A stretch of 59,411 nt of DNA from Colwellia sp. E2M01 (GTDB lineage Bacteria; Pseudomonadota; Gammaproteobacteria; Enterobacterales; Alteromonadaceae): contig NZ_JAHKPR010000023.1 of assembly GCF_018860585.1 (NCBI RefSeq), positions 1 through 59,411 of the forward strand, written 5' to 3'. The notes under the pieces were generated by a model. That model did not search any database, had not been told where the DNA came from, and saw only the letters and a list, made by a program, of their open reading frames with translations. Positions 37,411-46,934 of this stretch are shown here, piece after piece. The position numbers were made by a program, and so were the translations under genes. Positions within the stretch are counted from its first letter, which is position 1, and every line of letters begins with the position of its first letter.

Positions 37411-37434
37411 AAAAAGCGCTTCGGCGCTTTTTTT
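37411..37434 (+). terminator. Terminator of amt
   Basis: A GCGC/GCGC stem (37416-37419, 37424-37427) with a TTCG tetraloop is extended by A-T pairs and ends in seven T residues. Confidence 0.9.
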
Positions 37435-37455
37435 GTATGCGGTCTTTAATGTGCC

Positions 37456-37528
37456 CTGTCATCTTTCTGTAATATTACGTACATCAAATAGTAATATTTC
37501 TAAAACATTTCTGTCATTTATTCGCCTT
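37456..37528 (+). promoter_or_regulatory. Array of 11-bp-phased Pho-box-like heptamers
   Basis: CTGTCAT (37456-37462) and CTGTAAT (37467-37473) form a near-consensus Pho box with a 4-base spacer. A second exact CTGTCAT lies at 37511-37517, precisely 55 bases after the first, that is five 11-bp steps. Weaker heptamers fill intermediate steps (CGTACAT 37478, TAGTAAT 37489). A -10-like TAGTAT at 37528-37533 begins ten bases after the last good heptamer. PhoB-type activation of the following gene is inferred. Confidence 0.6.
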
Positions 37529-37641
37529 AGTATGTAGTCAAATTTATTTTATGTGATTAATTGTATTAAATAAGACCCAACCAATGGCGTTGTGCTTATT
37601 TAATAAAATTATCATTCATTAATTGCTGCGGAGCAAATGAA

Positions 37642-40479
37642 ATGCAAACTAAAAGAACATTTAAGTACAGTGTAATAGCAACAGCGTTAACGTTAGGCCT
37701 AACAGCTTGTGGTGGTGATATTAACTTATCATCTGAAGTAGATAATTCTGTAGGTGATACTTACATTGATAACGGTACAGGCTCTTCAGGTCCTGATACG
37801 TCTGATTTACCAGGTAACACTAGCACAACATTAAGTAACGATATTTCAGCTGCTCTTGGTTATGATGTTGTTGTTCAAGTAGTTGACGGTTCTATTTCAG
37901 AAAGCACAACTTTTGCAGCAAGCACAGGCGGCACACCAGTAATGTACGCAGTTAGTGGTGCACTTGAAGTTGGTGGAAATGACACAGCAGCGGCAGCATC
38001 TCGTAGCCTTGACAGTCAAACAACTCGTGCTCGTGATGAAGCGAATGACGTTGTAATTACAATTGAACCAGGTGCAGTATTATTTGGTCAATCAGGTAAC
38101 GATTACCTTGTAATTCACCGTGATGCAAAAATTATGGCTGAAGGTACAAAAGATAAGCCAATTATCATGACATCACTTCAAGATGTTAAAGGTGAAGAAG
38201 TTTCAGCGGGTCAATGGGGTGGTTTAGTTATTTTAGGTAACGCTCCATCTAACAAATGTCCTAGTGATGGCAGTACTTGTTCTATTCAAGTTGAAGGTGT
38301 AACAGAAGGTGCTGTATTTGGTGGTGAAGACTGGGAAGATAACTCAGGTGTACTTAAATACGTTGTTGTTAAATATGCAGGTTATGAAATTGCTACTGAT
38401 AACGAGTTAAACGGTATCACATTCGGTGGCGTTGGCTCTGGTACTACAGTTGATTACATCCAAGTTCATGCTAATGCTGATGATGGTGTTGAGTTCTTCG
38501 GTGGTGCAGTAAATGTTAAACACTTAGTGTTAACGTCAAACCAAGATGACAGTGTTGATTGGGATAACGGCTTTAAAGGTATGTTACAGCATGTATACAT
38601 TGAACATGCTGCTAATGCTGGTGAAGCTAACCGTGCTATCGAAGCAGATAATGACGGTACTGACCATTACTTAGAACCTCAATCAAACCCAACTATTGCT
38701 AATATGACAATTATTGGTAATAACTTTGCAGGTGAAGATCCATCAGAAGGTATTTACCTTCGTGAAGGTACTTCTGCTGGTATTTATAACACTGTTGTAA
38801 CGGGTCCAAGTGAGATGGGCGAGTGTTTAGAGTTTGATGCAGGCGGTACTATCGCTAATGCAACAAGTGGTACGCTAGTTATGCAAAATACAGTTATGGC
38901 TTGTACTAATGGTGAAAACTTTAAAAATGACGGTGACGATACTACTGGTTTTGACTTAGAAGCTTGGTTTAGTGCAGAAGCATCTAACAGCATTAGTGAA
39001 TCAATCTTACTTGGTGGTGATGGTGTTCCATCAAGTCAGTCACCTTTAATCGCAGCGAATGCAGGACAAGATGTTGCTACAACAGTAAACGGATTTTTTG
39101 ATAGTGTAAGTCATGTTGGTGCGTTAGACGGTACTACAGACTGGCGTGAAGGTTGGGCATTTGGTTATGGTGGTGGTGAAGTTACCAACTCTGCAACTGG
39201 TGAAACTGAAGCGTGTCCTGAAGGGACAGCAGCAATTTCTTCTGTTGATGGTGTGACAACAACATGTCGTCTTAGTGGCACAATTACTGCGGACTTAACG
39301 TTAACAGCTGGTAATTTATATGCCTTAGAAGGTGCAGTATTTATTGGTGGTGACAAAGAAAATAGTGCAACTTTAACTATTGAGCCGGGCACAACAATTT
39401 TTGGTCGTACAGGTGACGATTACTTAGTAATCAGCCGTGACTCAGAAATTCAAGCAAACGGTACAGCATCTGCGCCAATTACTTTTACTTCAAGTCAAGA
39501 TGTTAGCGGCGGTGAAACAAGCTCTGGTCAATGGGGTGGTCTTGTATTGCTAGGTAACGCACAATCAAACAAATGTCCTACTGATAGCGATTGTGCTATT
39601 CAAGTTGAAGGTGTGGAAGAAGGTGCTGTATTCGGTGGTACTGATGACGAAGATAGCTCAGGTACATTGCGCTATGTTGTTGTTAAACACGGCGGTTACG
39701 AAATAGCTACCGATAACGAATTAAACGGTATTACCTTTGGTGGTGTTGGCTCAGGTACAACTGTTGAATATATTCAAGTACATGAAAACGCTGATGATGG
39801 TATTGAATTCTTTGGTGGTACAGTTAACGCTAAATATGTTGTTTTAACTGATGTCGAAGATGACAGTGTTGACTGGGATAATGGCTACCGCGGTAATATT
39901 CAGTACGTACTTGTTAGACAAGATAGTGAAAATACTGATGCAAACCGTGCTATTGAAGCCGATAACGATGGTACTAACCCAAGTTTAACACCACAATCTA
40001 ACCCAACTATTGCAAACATGACCATTATTGGTAATGACTTTGACGGTGCTGAAGATGACGCTGAAGGTATTTACTTACGTGAAGGTACTAAAGCTCAGTT
40101 ACATAACTTTGTTGTAACAGGTTCTTCAGGTATGGGTGAGTGTTTTGAGCTTGAAGCCGGTGTTACAGCTGACCAAGCGGTTGCTGGTACTACCGTAATC
40201 TCTAACTCAGTATTTGCTTGTACTAACGGTGAAAACTTTAAAGATAGTGCAACAAGTGATGAAGCTACGTTTGCTCTAGAAGGTTGGGTATTAAACGATA
40301 ATGAAGCAAACTCTACTGCAGCAGATATGGCAGCAGTATTGAACGGTATCTTCACTATTGATGCTACTACACCGAAAGACTTCACTGGTGACGCTTTCTT
40401 TGAGAACGCTGACCACATTGGTGCGGTATCAGAAGATAACGATTGGACGGAAAACTGGACTGTAGGGTTAGAAGACTAA
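37642..40479 (+). CDS. Large surface lipoprotein with two homologous beta-helix-like halves
   Basis: The 945-residue lipoprotein has a lipobox ending at Cys23 (LTAC) and two halves of about 420 residues (about 60-510 and 525-945) that share long segments. Examples are EPG-(4)-FG-(2)-G-(1)-DYLVI, GQWGGLV-LGNA, GGVGSGTTV-YIQVH, NANADDG-type turns, DDSVDWDNG, NRAIEADNDGT and GIYLREGT. Each half keeps four cysteines (KCP...C, MGEC, ACTNGENF). The repeating turns suggest right-handed beta-helices. Function is unknown. Its gene precedes a TonB-dependent receptor gene, suggesting that it captures a substrate at the surface. Pho-box-like sites lie upstream. Confidence 0.82.
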   Translation: MQTKRTFKYSVIATALTLGLTACGGDINLSSEVDNSVGDTYIDNGTGSSGPDTSDLPGNTSTTLSNDISAALGYDVVVQVVDGSISESTTFAASTGGTPVMYAVSGALEVGGNDTAAAASRSLDSQTTRARDEANDVVITIEPGAVLFGQSGNDYLVIHRDAKIMAEGTKDKPIIMTSLQDVKGEEVSAGQWGGLVILGNAPSNKCPSDGSTCSIQVEGVTEGAVFGGEDWEDNSGVLKYVVVKYAGYEIATDNELNGITFGGVGSGTTVDYIQVHANADDGVEFFGGAVNVKHLVLTSNQDDSVDWDNGFKGMLQHVYIEHAANAGEANRAIEADNDGTDHYLEPQSNPTIANMTIIGNNFAGEDPSEGIYLREGTSAGIYNTVVTGPSEMGECLEFDAGGTIANATSGTLVMQNTVMACTNGENFKNDGDDTTGFDLEAWFSAEASNSISESILLGGDGVPSSQSPLIAANAGQDVATTVNGFFDSVSHVGALDGTTDWREGWAFGYGGGEVTNSATGETEACPEGTAAISSVDGVTTTCRLSGTITADLTLTAGNLYALEGAVFIGGDKENSATLTIEPGTTIFGRTGDDYLVISRDSEIQANGTASAPITFTSSQDVSGGETSSGQWGGLVLLGNAQSNKCPTDSDCAIQVEGVEEGAVFGGTDDEDSSGTLRYVVVKHGGYEIATDNELNGITFGGVGSGTTVEYIQVHENADDGIEFFGGTVNAKYVVLTDVEDDSVDWDNGYRGNIQYVLVRQDSENTDANRAIEADNDGTNPSLTPQSNPTIANMTIIGNDFDGAEDDAEGIYLREGTKAQLHNFVVTGSSGMGECFELEAGVTADQAVAGTTVISNSVFACTNGENFKDSATSDEATFALEGWVLNDNEANSTAADMAAVLNGIFTIDATTPKDFTGDAFFENADHIGAVSEDNDWTENWTVGLED

Positions 40480-40489
40480 CGACTACTTA

Positions 40490-40540
40490 ACCGCTACTAC
40501 TGATTAACTTAATGTTAATTGTTAGTAGCGGTCTTTTTTT
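40490..40540 (+). terminator. Hairpin between the lipoprotein and receptor genes
   Basis: ACCGCTACTA (40490-40499) pairs with TAGTAGCGGT (40523-40532) and is followed by a T-run (40534-40540). It may reduce read-through into the receptor gene, giving more lipoprotein than receptor. Confidence 0.8.
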
Positions 40541-40588
40541 AACTTTTTCTCAATCCCCCAGTAAAAATCTCCGTTAATGAGGTTAACA

Positions 40589-43279
40589 ATGAATACAACG
40601 TTGAAACGTTTAAGTCTTGCCATTGCTGCAAGTTTATCTATCAACTCAGCTTATGCCGCTGAGTCGCCAGCATCTGAAGCTGCTGATGAACAAGCCATGG
40701 AAGAAGTTATTGTCAAAGCAAGTCGCTTAAAAGGCACTGCAAGTGCAGTAATGCAAGAGCGTAAAAATCAAGCCTTTATTGCCGACATCTTAGGTGCTGA
40801 GCAAATATCACGTACCGGTGACTCCGATGCAGCTGCGGCATTACGTCGTGTTACAGGTATCACTTTAGTTGATGGAAAGTATATATACGTGCGTGGTTTA
40901 GGTGAACGTTTTTCAAGCACACAACTTAATGGTGCTGCGGTACCTAGTCCAGATCCAACACGTACGGTAATACCACTAGATTTATTTCCATCATCGATTA
41001 TAGAATCGTTATCAGTACAAAAATCTTACTCAGCAACAATGCCTGCCCATTTTGGTGGTGGTAATGTAGATATCCGTTTAAAAACAATACCAACGGACTT
41101 TACTTTTACTATGCAAGGTAAATTAGGTGGTAATACTAATAACTTTGACGATGGCTTAAGCTATAACGGCGGTAGTAATGACTGGTATGGTATGGACGAT
41201 GGTACACGTGCCGCTCCAGACGCATTAAAAACTATGTGGGAAAACCACGAGTCTCTTAATGACTTATCACAAGAAGATAACCGTCTTATTGCTGCGCAAC
41301 TAAATCGTGATTACGATCCTAGCTATAGTAAAGTTAACCCTAATACGGGCTTTGATATAACACTAGGTGACCGTTATGACTTTGATGATTTTCGTGTCGG
41401 TTTCTTAACAGCTGTTTCTTACGATAATAAATGGCGAGTTTCTGAAGAGTACGAAGGTGAAGATTATACTTTTATTGCAGGGCAAAATGGCGCTGATGAT
41501 CGTTGGTCTTTGGTACGTGGCTTTGATGATATTCAATCAACAGAGCATTCAGTACGTTTTTCTGGCATGTTAAATGTTGGTGTAGAGTTCCTTCGAGATC
41601 ACCGTATCGATATGAGTACGCTTATTTTACATGATACCAGTGATGAAATTCGCGACAAATTAGGTAATAACAATAACCTAGTTCTAAGTGATGGTCTTCG
41701 TATTCGTGACAGTGAAGTTAACTACGAAGAACGTGAGATGATTGCTAACCAAATTCGCGGTACTCATAACTTAACTGATTTCTGGAATTTAGGCATCGAT
41801 TGGTTTTATTCTGATGCGCGCTCAAACCGCTACGCTCCTGGTAATATTTCTACGCGTTATATTTTAACAGATGGCTCAAATGGCCAGCTTGAAGATGGCT
41901 TTTTTGATATTCAAAATGAAAGTGCATTAACACGTGCAAATACTGCGACACGTTATGAGTTTCAGAACTTAAATGACGGTGTAGAAAACTATGGTTATAA
42001 TGTTTCATTACCACTTTACTACACCGATGTTGAAGTTGTATTAAAAGCAGGTGGTAACTTCATTAGTAAAAACCGTGATGCACAAGCAAGACGTGTTGAC
42101 GTTAATACATTAGTGTTTGATAGCTTAGATTTAACAGGTTATCAAATGAATAACATCTTAACAGATGAAGCTATGTTAAATGCTCCGCTTACAGGTACTA
42201 ACACCTTAATTCGTGACACTTCAGTTGCTGGTGATGATTATTTTTCAGCACAAAAAACTGATGCATACTTTTTTGAAACAGATTTCTTATTTGACCAGAA
42301 ATGGCGTGCTTCATTCGGTGTTAGATACGAAGATTTCCGTCAAGTTGTTGCGCCTCTTGATCCTGCAACGGGTGAGTTTGATATTGCAGCTAACCCGACA
42401 ACAGAAGATTTAGAATCGTTAGCATTTAAAGAAGATGATGTGTTTGGTGCTGTTGCATTAACTTATATAGTGGATGACAGTATGCAGTTTAGGGCATCAT
42501 TTGCTCAAACAACTATTCGTCCTGATATTCGTGAAGTAGCTCCTGCAACCTACCTTGATCCACTAACAGGTTACCCTATTGGTGGTACACCAAGCGTAGT
42601 AAGCACTTCAATTAATAACTACGATTTACGTTGGGAATGGTACCTAGAGACTGGTGAAAATTTATCAGCAGGTTTATTCTACAAAGATATGGATAAGCCT
42701 ATTGAATCTGTGCAATCACCATCACAAGATGGTCCTCCATTAATTCGTATCGCTAATGCTGAAGATGGTTATGTATATGGTTTAGAAGTAGAATTCTTAA
42801 AAGACTTTGCTTTCTTATCTGATTCGTTAGGACGTTTTACCGAAGATTTCTTCTTATCAGGTAACGTAACGTTAAGTGAATCAGAAATTAATATTGATAC
42901 TCAAAGTGTTGTAGAACAAACAGGTGTATCTACCAGTGTTACTAACCCAACAAGAGCGATGACTGGTCACTCTCCTTGGGTAGTTAATATGAATTTAGGT
43001 TGGGATGCGCCAAATGGTAACCATAGTGCAACACTAGCTTATAACGTATTTGCTGAACGTATCATTATTCCTGGTATTGATAGCAAAGATGATTCTTATG
43101 AACAACCATTTCACTCGTTAGATGCTGTTTATACTTATTATCCTAGTTATTCTTCTACCCTGAAATTTAAGGTGCAAAACATCTTAAATCAAGATAAAAC
43201 GATTGAGTTTGAAGATACCTTAGTACGTAGTGAAACTAGAGGCGTTAACTTTGAAGTAGCATACAAGTGGGACTTCTAA
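40589..43279 (+). CDS. TonB-dependent receptor paired with the large lipoprotein
   Basis: This 896-residue outer-membrane receptor has a signal peptide (NSAYAAES), a short TonB-box-like stretch (MEEVIVKASR, about 35-44), a plug domain (about 55-170; RRVTGITLVDGKYIYVRGLGERFSS by its ends) and a beta-barrel ending in aromatic Phe (YKWDF). An ATG at 40577 opens the frame, but GAGG at 40579-40582 sits six bases before the ATG at 40589. It likely imports whatever the lipoprotein binds, possibly a phosphorus compound given the Pho-like sites upstream. Substrate is not shown by sequence. A strong terminator follows. Confidence 0.9.
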   Translation: MNTTLKRLSLAIAASLSINSAYAAESPASEAADEQAMEEVIVKASRLKGTASAVMQERKNQAFIADILGAEQISRTGDSDAAAALRRVTGITLVDGKYIYVRGLGERFSSTQLNGAAVPSPDPTRTVIPLDLFPSSIIESLSVQKSYSATMPAHFGGGNVDIRLKTIPTDFTFTMQGKLGGNTNNFDDGLSYNGGSNDWYGMDDGTRAAPDALKTMWENHESLNDLSQEDNRLIAAQLNRDYDPSYSKVNPNTGFDITLGDRYDFDDFRVGFLTAVSYDNKWRVSEEYEGEDYTFIAGQNGADDRWSLVRGFDDIQSTEHSVRFSGMLNVGVEFLRDHRIDMSTLILHDTSDEIRDKLGNNNNLVLSDGLRIRDSEVNYEEREMIANQIRGTHNLTDFWNLGIDWFYSDARSNRYAPGNISTRYILTDGSNGQLEDGFFDIQNESALTRANTATRYEFQNLNDGVENYGYNVSLPLYYTDVEVVLKAGGNFISKNRDAQARRVDVNTLVFDSLDLTGYQMNNILTDEAMLNAPLTGTNTLIRDTSVAGDDYFSAQKTDAYFFETDFLFDQKWRASFGVRYEDFRQVVAPLDPATGEFDIAANPTTEDLESLAFKEDDVFGAVALTYIVDDSMQFRASFAQTTIRPDIREVAPATYLDPLTGYPIGGTPSVVSTSINNYDLRWEWYLETGENLSAGLFYKDMDKPIESVQSPSQDGPPLIRIANAEDGYVYGLEVEFLKDFAFLSDSLGRFTEDFFLSGNVTLSESEINIDTQSVVEQTGVSTSVTNPTRAMTGHSPWVVNMNLGWDAPNGNHSATLAYNVFAERIIIPGIDSKDDSYEQPFHSLDAVYTYYPSYSSTLKFKVQNILNQDKTIEFEDTLVRSETRGVNFEVAYKWDF

Positions 43280-43408
43280 TAACTAATACTAAGCTAACTT
43301 TTACTTAAGTTAATATTTAAAGTTAATATTTACGATAAGTTAGCTTGATAGTTAACAATGCAAAGAGAGAGTTATTAATTTAACAAGTCTCAGCGCATTA
43401 TTTAAACA

Positions 43409-43448
43409 CGCAGTATAGTGATCCCAACCACTATGCTGCGTTTTTTTT
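43409..43448 (+). terminator. Terminator of the lipoprotein-receptor operon
   Basis: A 12-bp stem (43409-43420 with 43429-43440, one G-T pair) is followed by eight T residues. It lies between this operon and the convergent pdsS gene. Confidence 0.92.
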
Positions 43449-43549
43449 ATATGTTTTTGACTCGTTCCTACGCATTGCGGGGTAATGCATAATTATCCAA
43501 TCATAGAGCGCGATTGAAAATCTCACCTATGCTGCTTCCTCACATAAGC

Positions 43550-45943
43550 TTATTTCACCGCTGGAATAGTGACTATTGCATCAACGCCCGTAGCATTTTC
43601 ATTGTTAATAATCTTAACTTTTCCTTGATGAAATTGTGCGATCAGTTGCGCAATATAAAGGCCTAACCCTAAATGTGGTTGTTGGTGCTGATTTATCTCG
43701 TTATTGTCGTTAGCAGAAAATATTTTCTTGGCTTTGCGAACTGACACCATAGAATCAAACAAACGCTCTTGCATGGCTTCTGGTAATAACTCACCTAAGT
43801 TACTGATGGTTAGAATATACTGATCATTTTTACGCGTTAACCTTATATCTATCGTGGTATTTGCGGCGGCAAATTCCACGGCATTGGCAAGTAACTTATC
43901 AAGCAGTTGTGCAAACAACTCAGGACCGCCGTTAACAATATGTTGTTTGTTTTTTTCTTCGTTTGTTAAAGCAATTGACTGTGTTGAACTGATTAACGTA
44001 TCAGCATTCACTGACTTAGTCTGCTCCTTAGTAGCAAACAAATCGACAGATAAGTTAAATGCTTGTTGTGGTTGTGTCAGTTGATAACCTTGCACACAGC
44101 CATAGACAACTTCGTCAATTGAGTAATCAACGCGCTCACTATTTTGTAAACTTTGTTCTAAACGTGTCGCTTCACTCATCAAGGTTAAAATGGTGGATAA
44201 ACGATTAACGCCTTCTTTAGCACGGTGCATATACACATTGTCTTGGCTAGCGGGTAAATCAAGCTCTAACGATTCAAGTGATGATTTTACTACGGCGACA
44301 GGAGTTCTTAATTCGTGCGATAAACTGGCCGACATACCCTGCAAATATTGAGTATATTGTCCTAAACGTTGCACCATTAACGCAAAACTTCGCTGTAAAT
44401 CGCCTATTTCATCAGAGGCTTTATTCATTGGGATTTCTTGAATTATTTTACCTTGCTCATCAATAGCTTGCTCTGTTTGGTTACGTAAATTACGAATACG
44501 ATTTGAGGTACGCGAGGCAAATATAAACAAGCCTAAAGTGCCTAAACCCATAACCGCGATAATAATATTAAACCAACTTTGTAATGCTTGATTTCGTAAG
44601 GTACGAATACCGTTAGTGGTTTCTTCGGCAATTACCGCGCCTTGTACTTCACCATCACTGTATATAGGGTAAGCAGCCGATAAAATCACCGCTTTATTGT
44701 CTGAAGTTAAGCGCCAAGAGGCGCCACTTTCGCCCGTTAAAGCTTTAGTTAAATGGCTGCCTTCAAGTTGCGCAACGTCATATAGTTTATCGTTAAAATC
44801 TTTAGGTGGTGTGGTTAAAATCTTGTTATATATTGCTAATAGCTGCTCTTGTAACGGTTTATACCAAGTATCAGCGAGGGCAGGTTGAGTCATTTTCCCC
44901 CATAATCCATCAGAGTTTTTAATATCACCGGCTTTAGCAAGTACGCGACCATGTTTATCGACCACCCAAATACGTGATTCGCTATGATCTAAGCCTTTAA
45001 GAATGCGCTCTATTTCAGGTGATGGTAATAATACAGTGCCTAATTTATCGGCTTGCGCAAACGGTGAAGTACCTATGGTAATACGTTGTACGTCGCGACT
45101 TTCATTAGCGTCGTTATCTATATCACTGATAGCAAAACTTAACTGACTACCAAGCATTGATAGAGGCAGGCGTAACTCAATTGTGTAACCTTGCTCAGTT
45201 TCAGTCCACATACCTTGAATGCGAGGCTCAGGTGCTAATGGCTTGTTTGTTGTTAAATTGCTTGTAGTTGAAACATCTTTTGTTGAAAGTGAAGTTGTTG
45301 AAAGTCCTGCTGCTGATGATGGGGAGCGAGTATCAACTTCAAAAGCCGTTACCCAACCAGGGGCTTTGGTGGCAATGATATAACGGCGAAAGTCACCTGC
45401 AGGAGTAATAAAAGCAATTTGTAATAGATCATTATTTTCAATGCTTAAACTGTTTTTAGGTCGGTAAACAATATCGTTGTCAGTTACTGCAAAATAAGCA
45501 TATAGGTGATTACGATATTTGCCTACCATGTGCTTAAATGACAGACTTTCTGGTTGATAAAAATCATGTCCTTCAAGTAAGTAATCTTGTTGGTAATTTA
45601 ATGCACGTTGTTGGTTGCGCCAGTCACTTAACTCGCCATCAAGTTGAATAGGATCAACAATCGGGTAGGCGTATAAATCTTTACCCTTTTGCACTTGTGG
45701 TAAAAAACTCGCTTGTTTATCAAATAATGTTGGTCGCTCGTGCAATGCGGTTGCTACGGCGCGAACCGTACCCATTAAGCTTTTCTCTTGACCAATACGT
45801 AAATATTTTTCCATTTCCCACACATATTGATAACCCAATAGCGGGATAGCGAATAGAAATAACGACAACAGAAAGAGCTTGCTTCGTAAGCCAAACTTAA
45901 TGTTAATTGGAAAGGAAAAATACGAACGGCTAGTCTTCATCAT
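43550..45943 (-). CDS. pdsS: Histidine kinase of the dedicated sortase system (PdsS)
   Basis: The 797-residue sensor kinase has one N-terminal helix (about 18-40), a very long periplasmic part (about 45-455) with a carbohydrate-binding-like segment (DGELSDWRNQQRAL near 102-115), a second helix (about 458-476), a HAMP-like linker, a HisKA domain with SHELRTPVAV (phospho-histidine) and an ATPase domain with GLGLYIAQLI. This layout matches the marine sortase-system kinase (TIGR03785). Its ATG overlaps the stop of pdsR by one base (TAATG), so both are translated together. The periplasmic signal is unknown. Confidence 0.88.
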   Translation of the reverse strand: MMKTSRSYFSFPINIKFGLRSKLFLLSLFLFAIPLLGYQYVWEMEKYLRIGQEKSLMGTVRAVATALHERPTLFDKQASFLPQVQKGKDLYAYPIVDPIQLDGELSDWRNQQRALNYQQDYLLEGHDFYQPESLSFKHMVGKYRNHLYAYFAVTDNDIVYRPKNSLSIENNDLLQIAFITPAGDFRRYIIATKAPGWVTAFEVDTRSPSSAAGLSTTSLSTKDVSTTSNLTTNKPLAPEPRIQGMWTETEQGYTIELRLPLSMLGSQLSFAISDIDNDANESRDVQRITIGTSPFAQADKLGTVLLPSPEIERILKGLDHSESRIWVVDKHGRVLAKAGDIKNSDGLWGKMTQPALADTWYKPLQEQLLAIYNKILTTPPKDFNDKLYDVAQLEGSHLTKALTGESGASWRLTSDNKAVILSAAYPIYSDGEVQGAVIAEETTNGIRTLRNQALQSWFNIIIAVMGLGTLGLFIFASRTSNRIRNLRNQTEQAIDEQGKIIQEIPMNKASDEIGDLQRSFALMVQRLGQYTQYLQGMSASLSHELRTPVAVVKSSLESLELDLPASQDNVYMHRAKEGVNRLSTILTLMSEATRLEQSLQNSERVDYSIDEVVYGCVQGYQLTQPQQAFNLSVDLFATKEQTKSVNADTLISSTQSIALTNEEKNKQHIVNGGPELFAQLLDKLLANAVEFAAANTTIDIRLTRKNDQYILTISNLGELLPEAMQERLFDSMVSVRKAKKIFSANDNNEINQHQQPHLGLGLYIAQLIAQFHQGKVKIINNENATGVDAIVTIPAVK

Positions 45944-46647
45944 TAATTAACTTTAGTTTCAGACTTCCAGCGATAACCCATACCGTAAACGGCATCAATG
46001 CAGTCAAAGCTTTCATCAAGTTGCATGAACTTTTTTCTAATACGTTTGATATGTGAAGTAATGGTGCTGTCATCAACAAACACTTTGGCATCTTCCATTA
46101 ACTGCTGACGGCTTTTTACATGTCCAGGTACTTTCACTAAAGAATGCACTAACCAAAACTCGGTTACGGTTAGCTCAATTAATTGTTGTTGCCAATGTAC
46201 TAACATACGCTCTAAACACAAGCTTACAGAGCCTGAGGTTATATTACCTTCAACGCTTGTTGGTTTATGGTTAGCCTCAATTCGTCTAAATAGCGCAGCA
46301 ATGCGCGCCAACATGTGTGGCAAGCTAATATCTTTTGTTAAGTAATCGTCAGCGCCCATGCGTAAACCACTTACCGTGTCAAAATCGTTATCACGGGCGG
46401 TTAAAAAAATGATAGGTAATGAACTCGATAATTGGCGTAATGCTTGGCATAAAGTAAAACCACCATCAATTTCATCTTCTAAACCAATATCAATAATAGC
46501 CAAGTCTGGCAGCTTTTCGGTTAACGCTTGCTGAGCCACTTTGCGATTACTATAAGCTTGCACTTGGTAACCTTGCTTTTGTAAAAGCTCAGTGTAATTT
46601 TGTCTGATGGAGATATCGTCTTCTACGATAGCAATAGTTCGGCTCAT
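45943..46647 (-). CDS. pdsR: Response regulator of the dedicated sortase system (PdsR)
   Basis: The 234-residue OmpR/PhoB-type regulator has a receiver domain with acidic pocket VEDD (Asp10-Asp11), phospho-acceptor Asp53 (AIIDIGL) and a switch lysine in YLTKDISLP. A C-terminal winged-helix DNA-binding domain ends GMGYRWK. It is the partner of PdsS and is divergent from pdsO. Members of this family bind tandem direct repeats with 11-bp phasing, and five such repeats lie just upstream of pdsO, so pdsO control is a clear hypothesis. Confidence 0.9.
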   Translation of the reverse strand: MSRTIAIVEDDISIRQNYTELLQKQGYQVQAYSNRKVAQQALTEKLPDLAIIDIGLEDEIDGGFTLCQALRQLSSSLPIIFLTARDNDFDTVSGLRMGADDYLTKDISLPHMLARIAALFRRIEANHKPTSVEGNITSGSVSLCLERMLVHWQQQLIELTVTEFWLVHSLVKVPGHVKSRQQLMEDAKVFVDDSTITSHIKRIRKKFMQLDESFDCIDAVYGMGYRWKSETKVN

Positions 46648-46840
46648 TGAGTGTCCTGTTTATGAATTACTGTTTACAACTTTTTATAGTAGTAAATAAC
46701 TTAAAATCATTATCTACCATAAAATCTCACATAAAAAGGGCAAAACAGTAATTGCCTTTTTTCCGCCACAATTGCTCATCACATTGCCATTTTTCAACCC
46801 CTGTTTTGCCATTTCATTGATGTTTAATAGATCCCGTAAA

Positions 46841-46862
46841 CAAGACTTAACCATTTGTCTTG
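46841..46862. repeat. Inverted repeat in the pdsR-pdsO gap
   Basis: CAAGAC (46841-46846) and GTCTTG (46857-46862) are perfect 6-bp arms separated by ten bases, directly joined to the tandem 11-bp array. It may be part of the same operator region. Confidence 0.45.
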
Positions 46863-46917
46863 AACTTAAACAGAACTTAAACAGAACTTAAACAGAACTT
46901 AAACAGAACTTAAACAC
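46863..46917 (+). repeat. Five tandem 11-bp direct repeats before pdsO
   Basis: The unit AACTTAAACAG is repeated five times without interruption, and only the last base of the final unit differs. The array ends 17 bases before the pdsO ATG. The 11-bp period equals the phasing of OmpR/PhoB-family binding sites, suggesting a PdsR operator. Slippage-prone copy number is an alternative. Confidence 0.85.
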
Positions 46918-46934
46918 TAGAAAAGGGCATTACC

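Noticed and set aside
40095..40418. Minus-strand frames inside the duplicated lipoprotein gene (also at 38784 and 39165)
   Set aside because: They are antisense shadows of the conserved repeated halves and have no ribosome-binding sites or recognisable domains.
46863..46917. CRISPR array
   Set aside because: The repeats are 11 bp, directly adjacent and without spacers, with no cas genes in the window.
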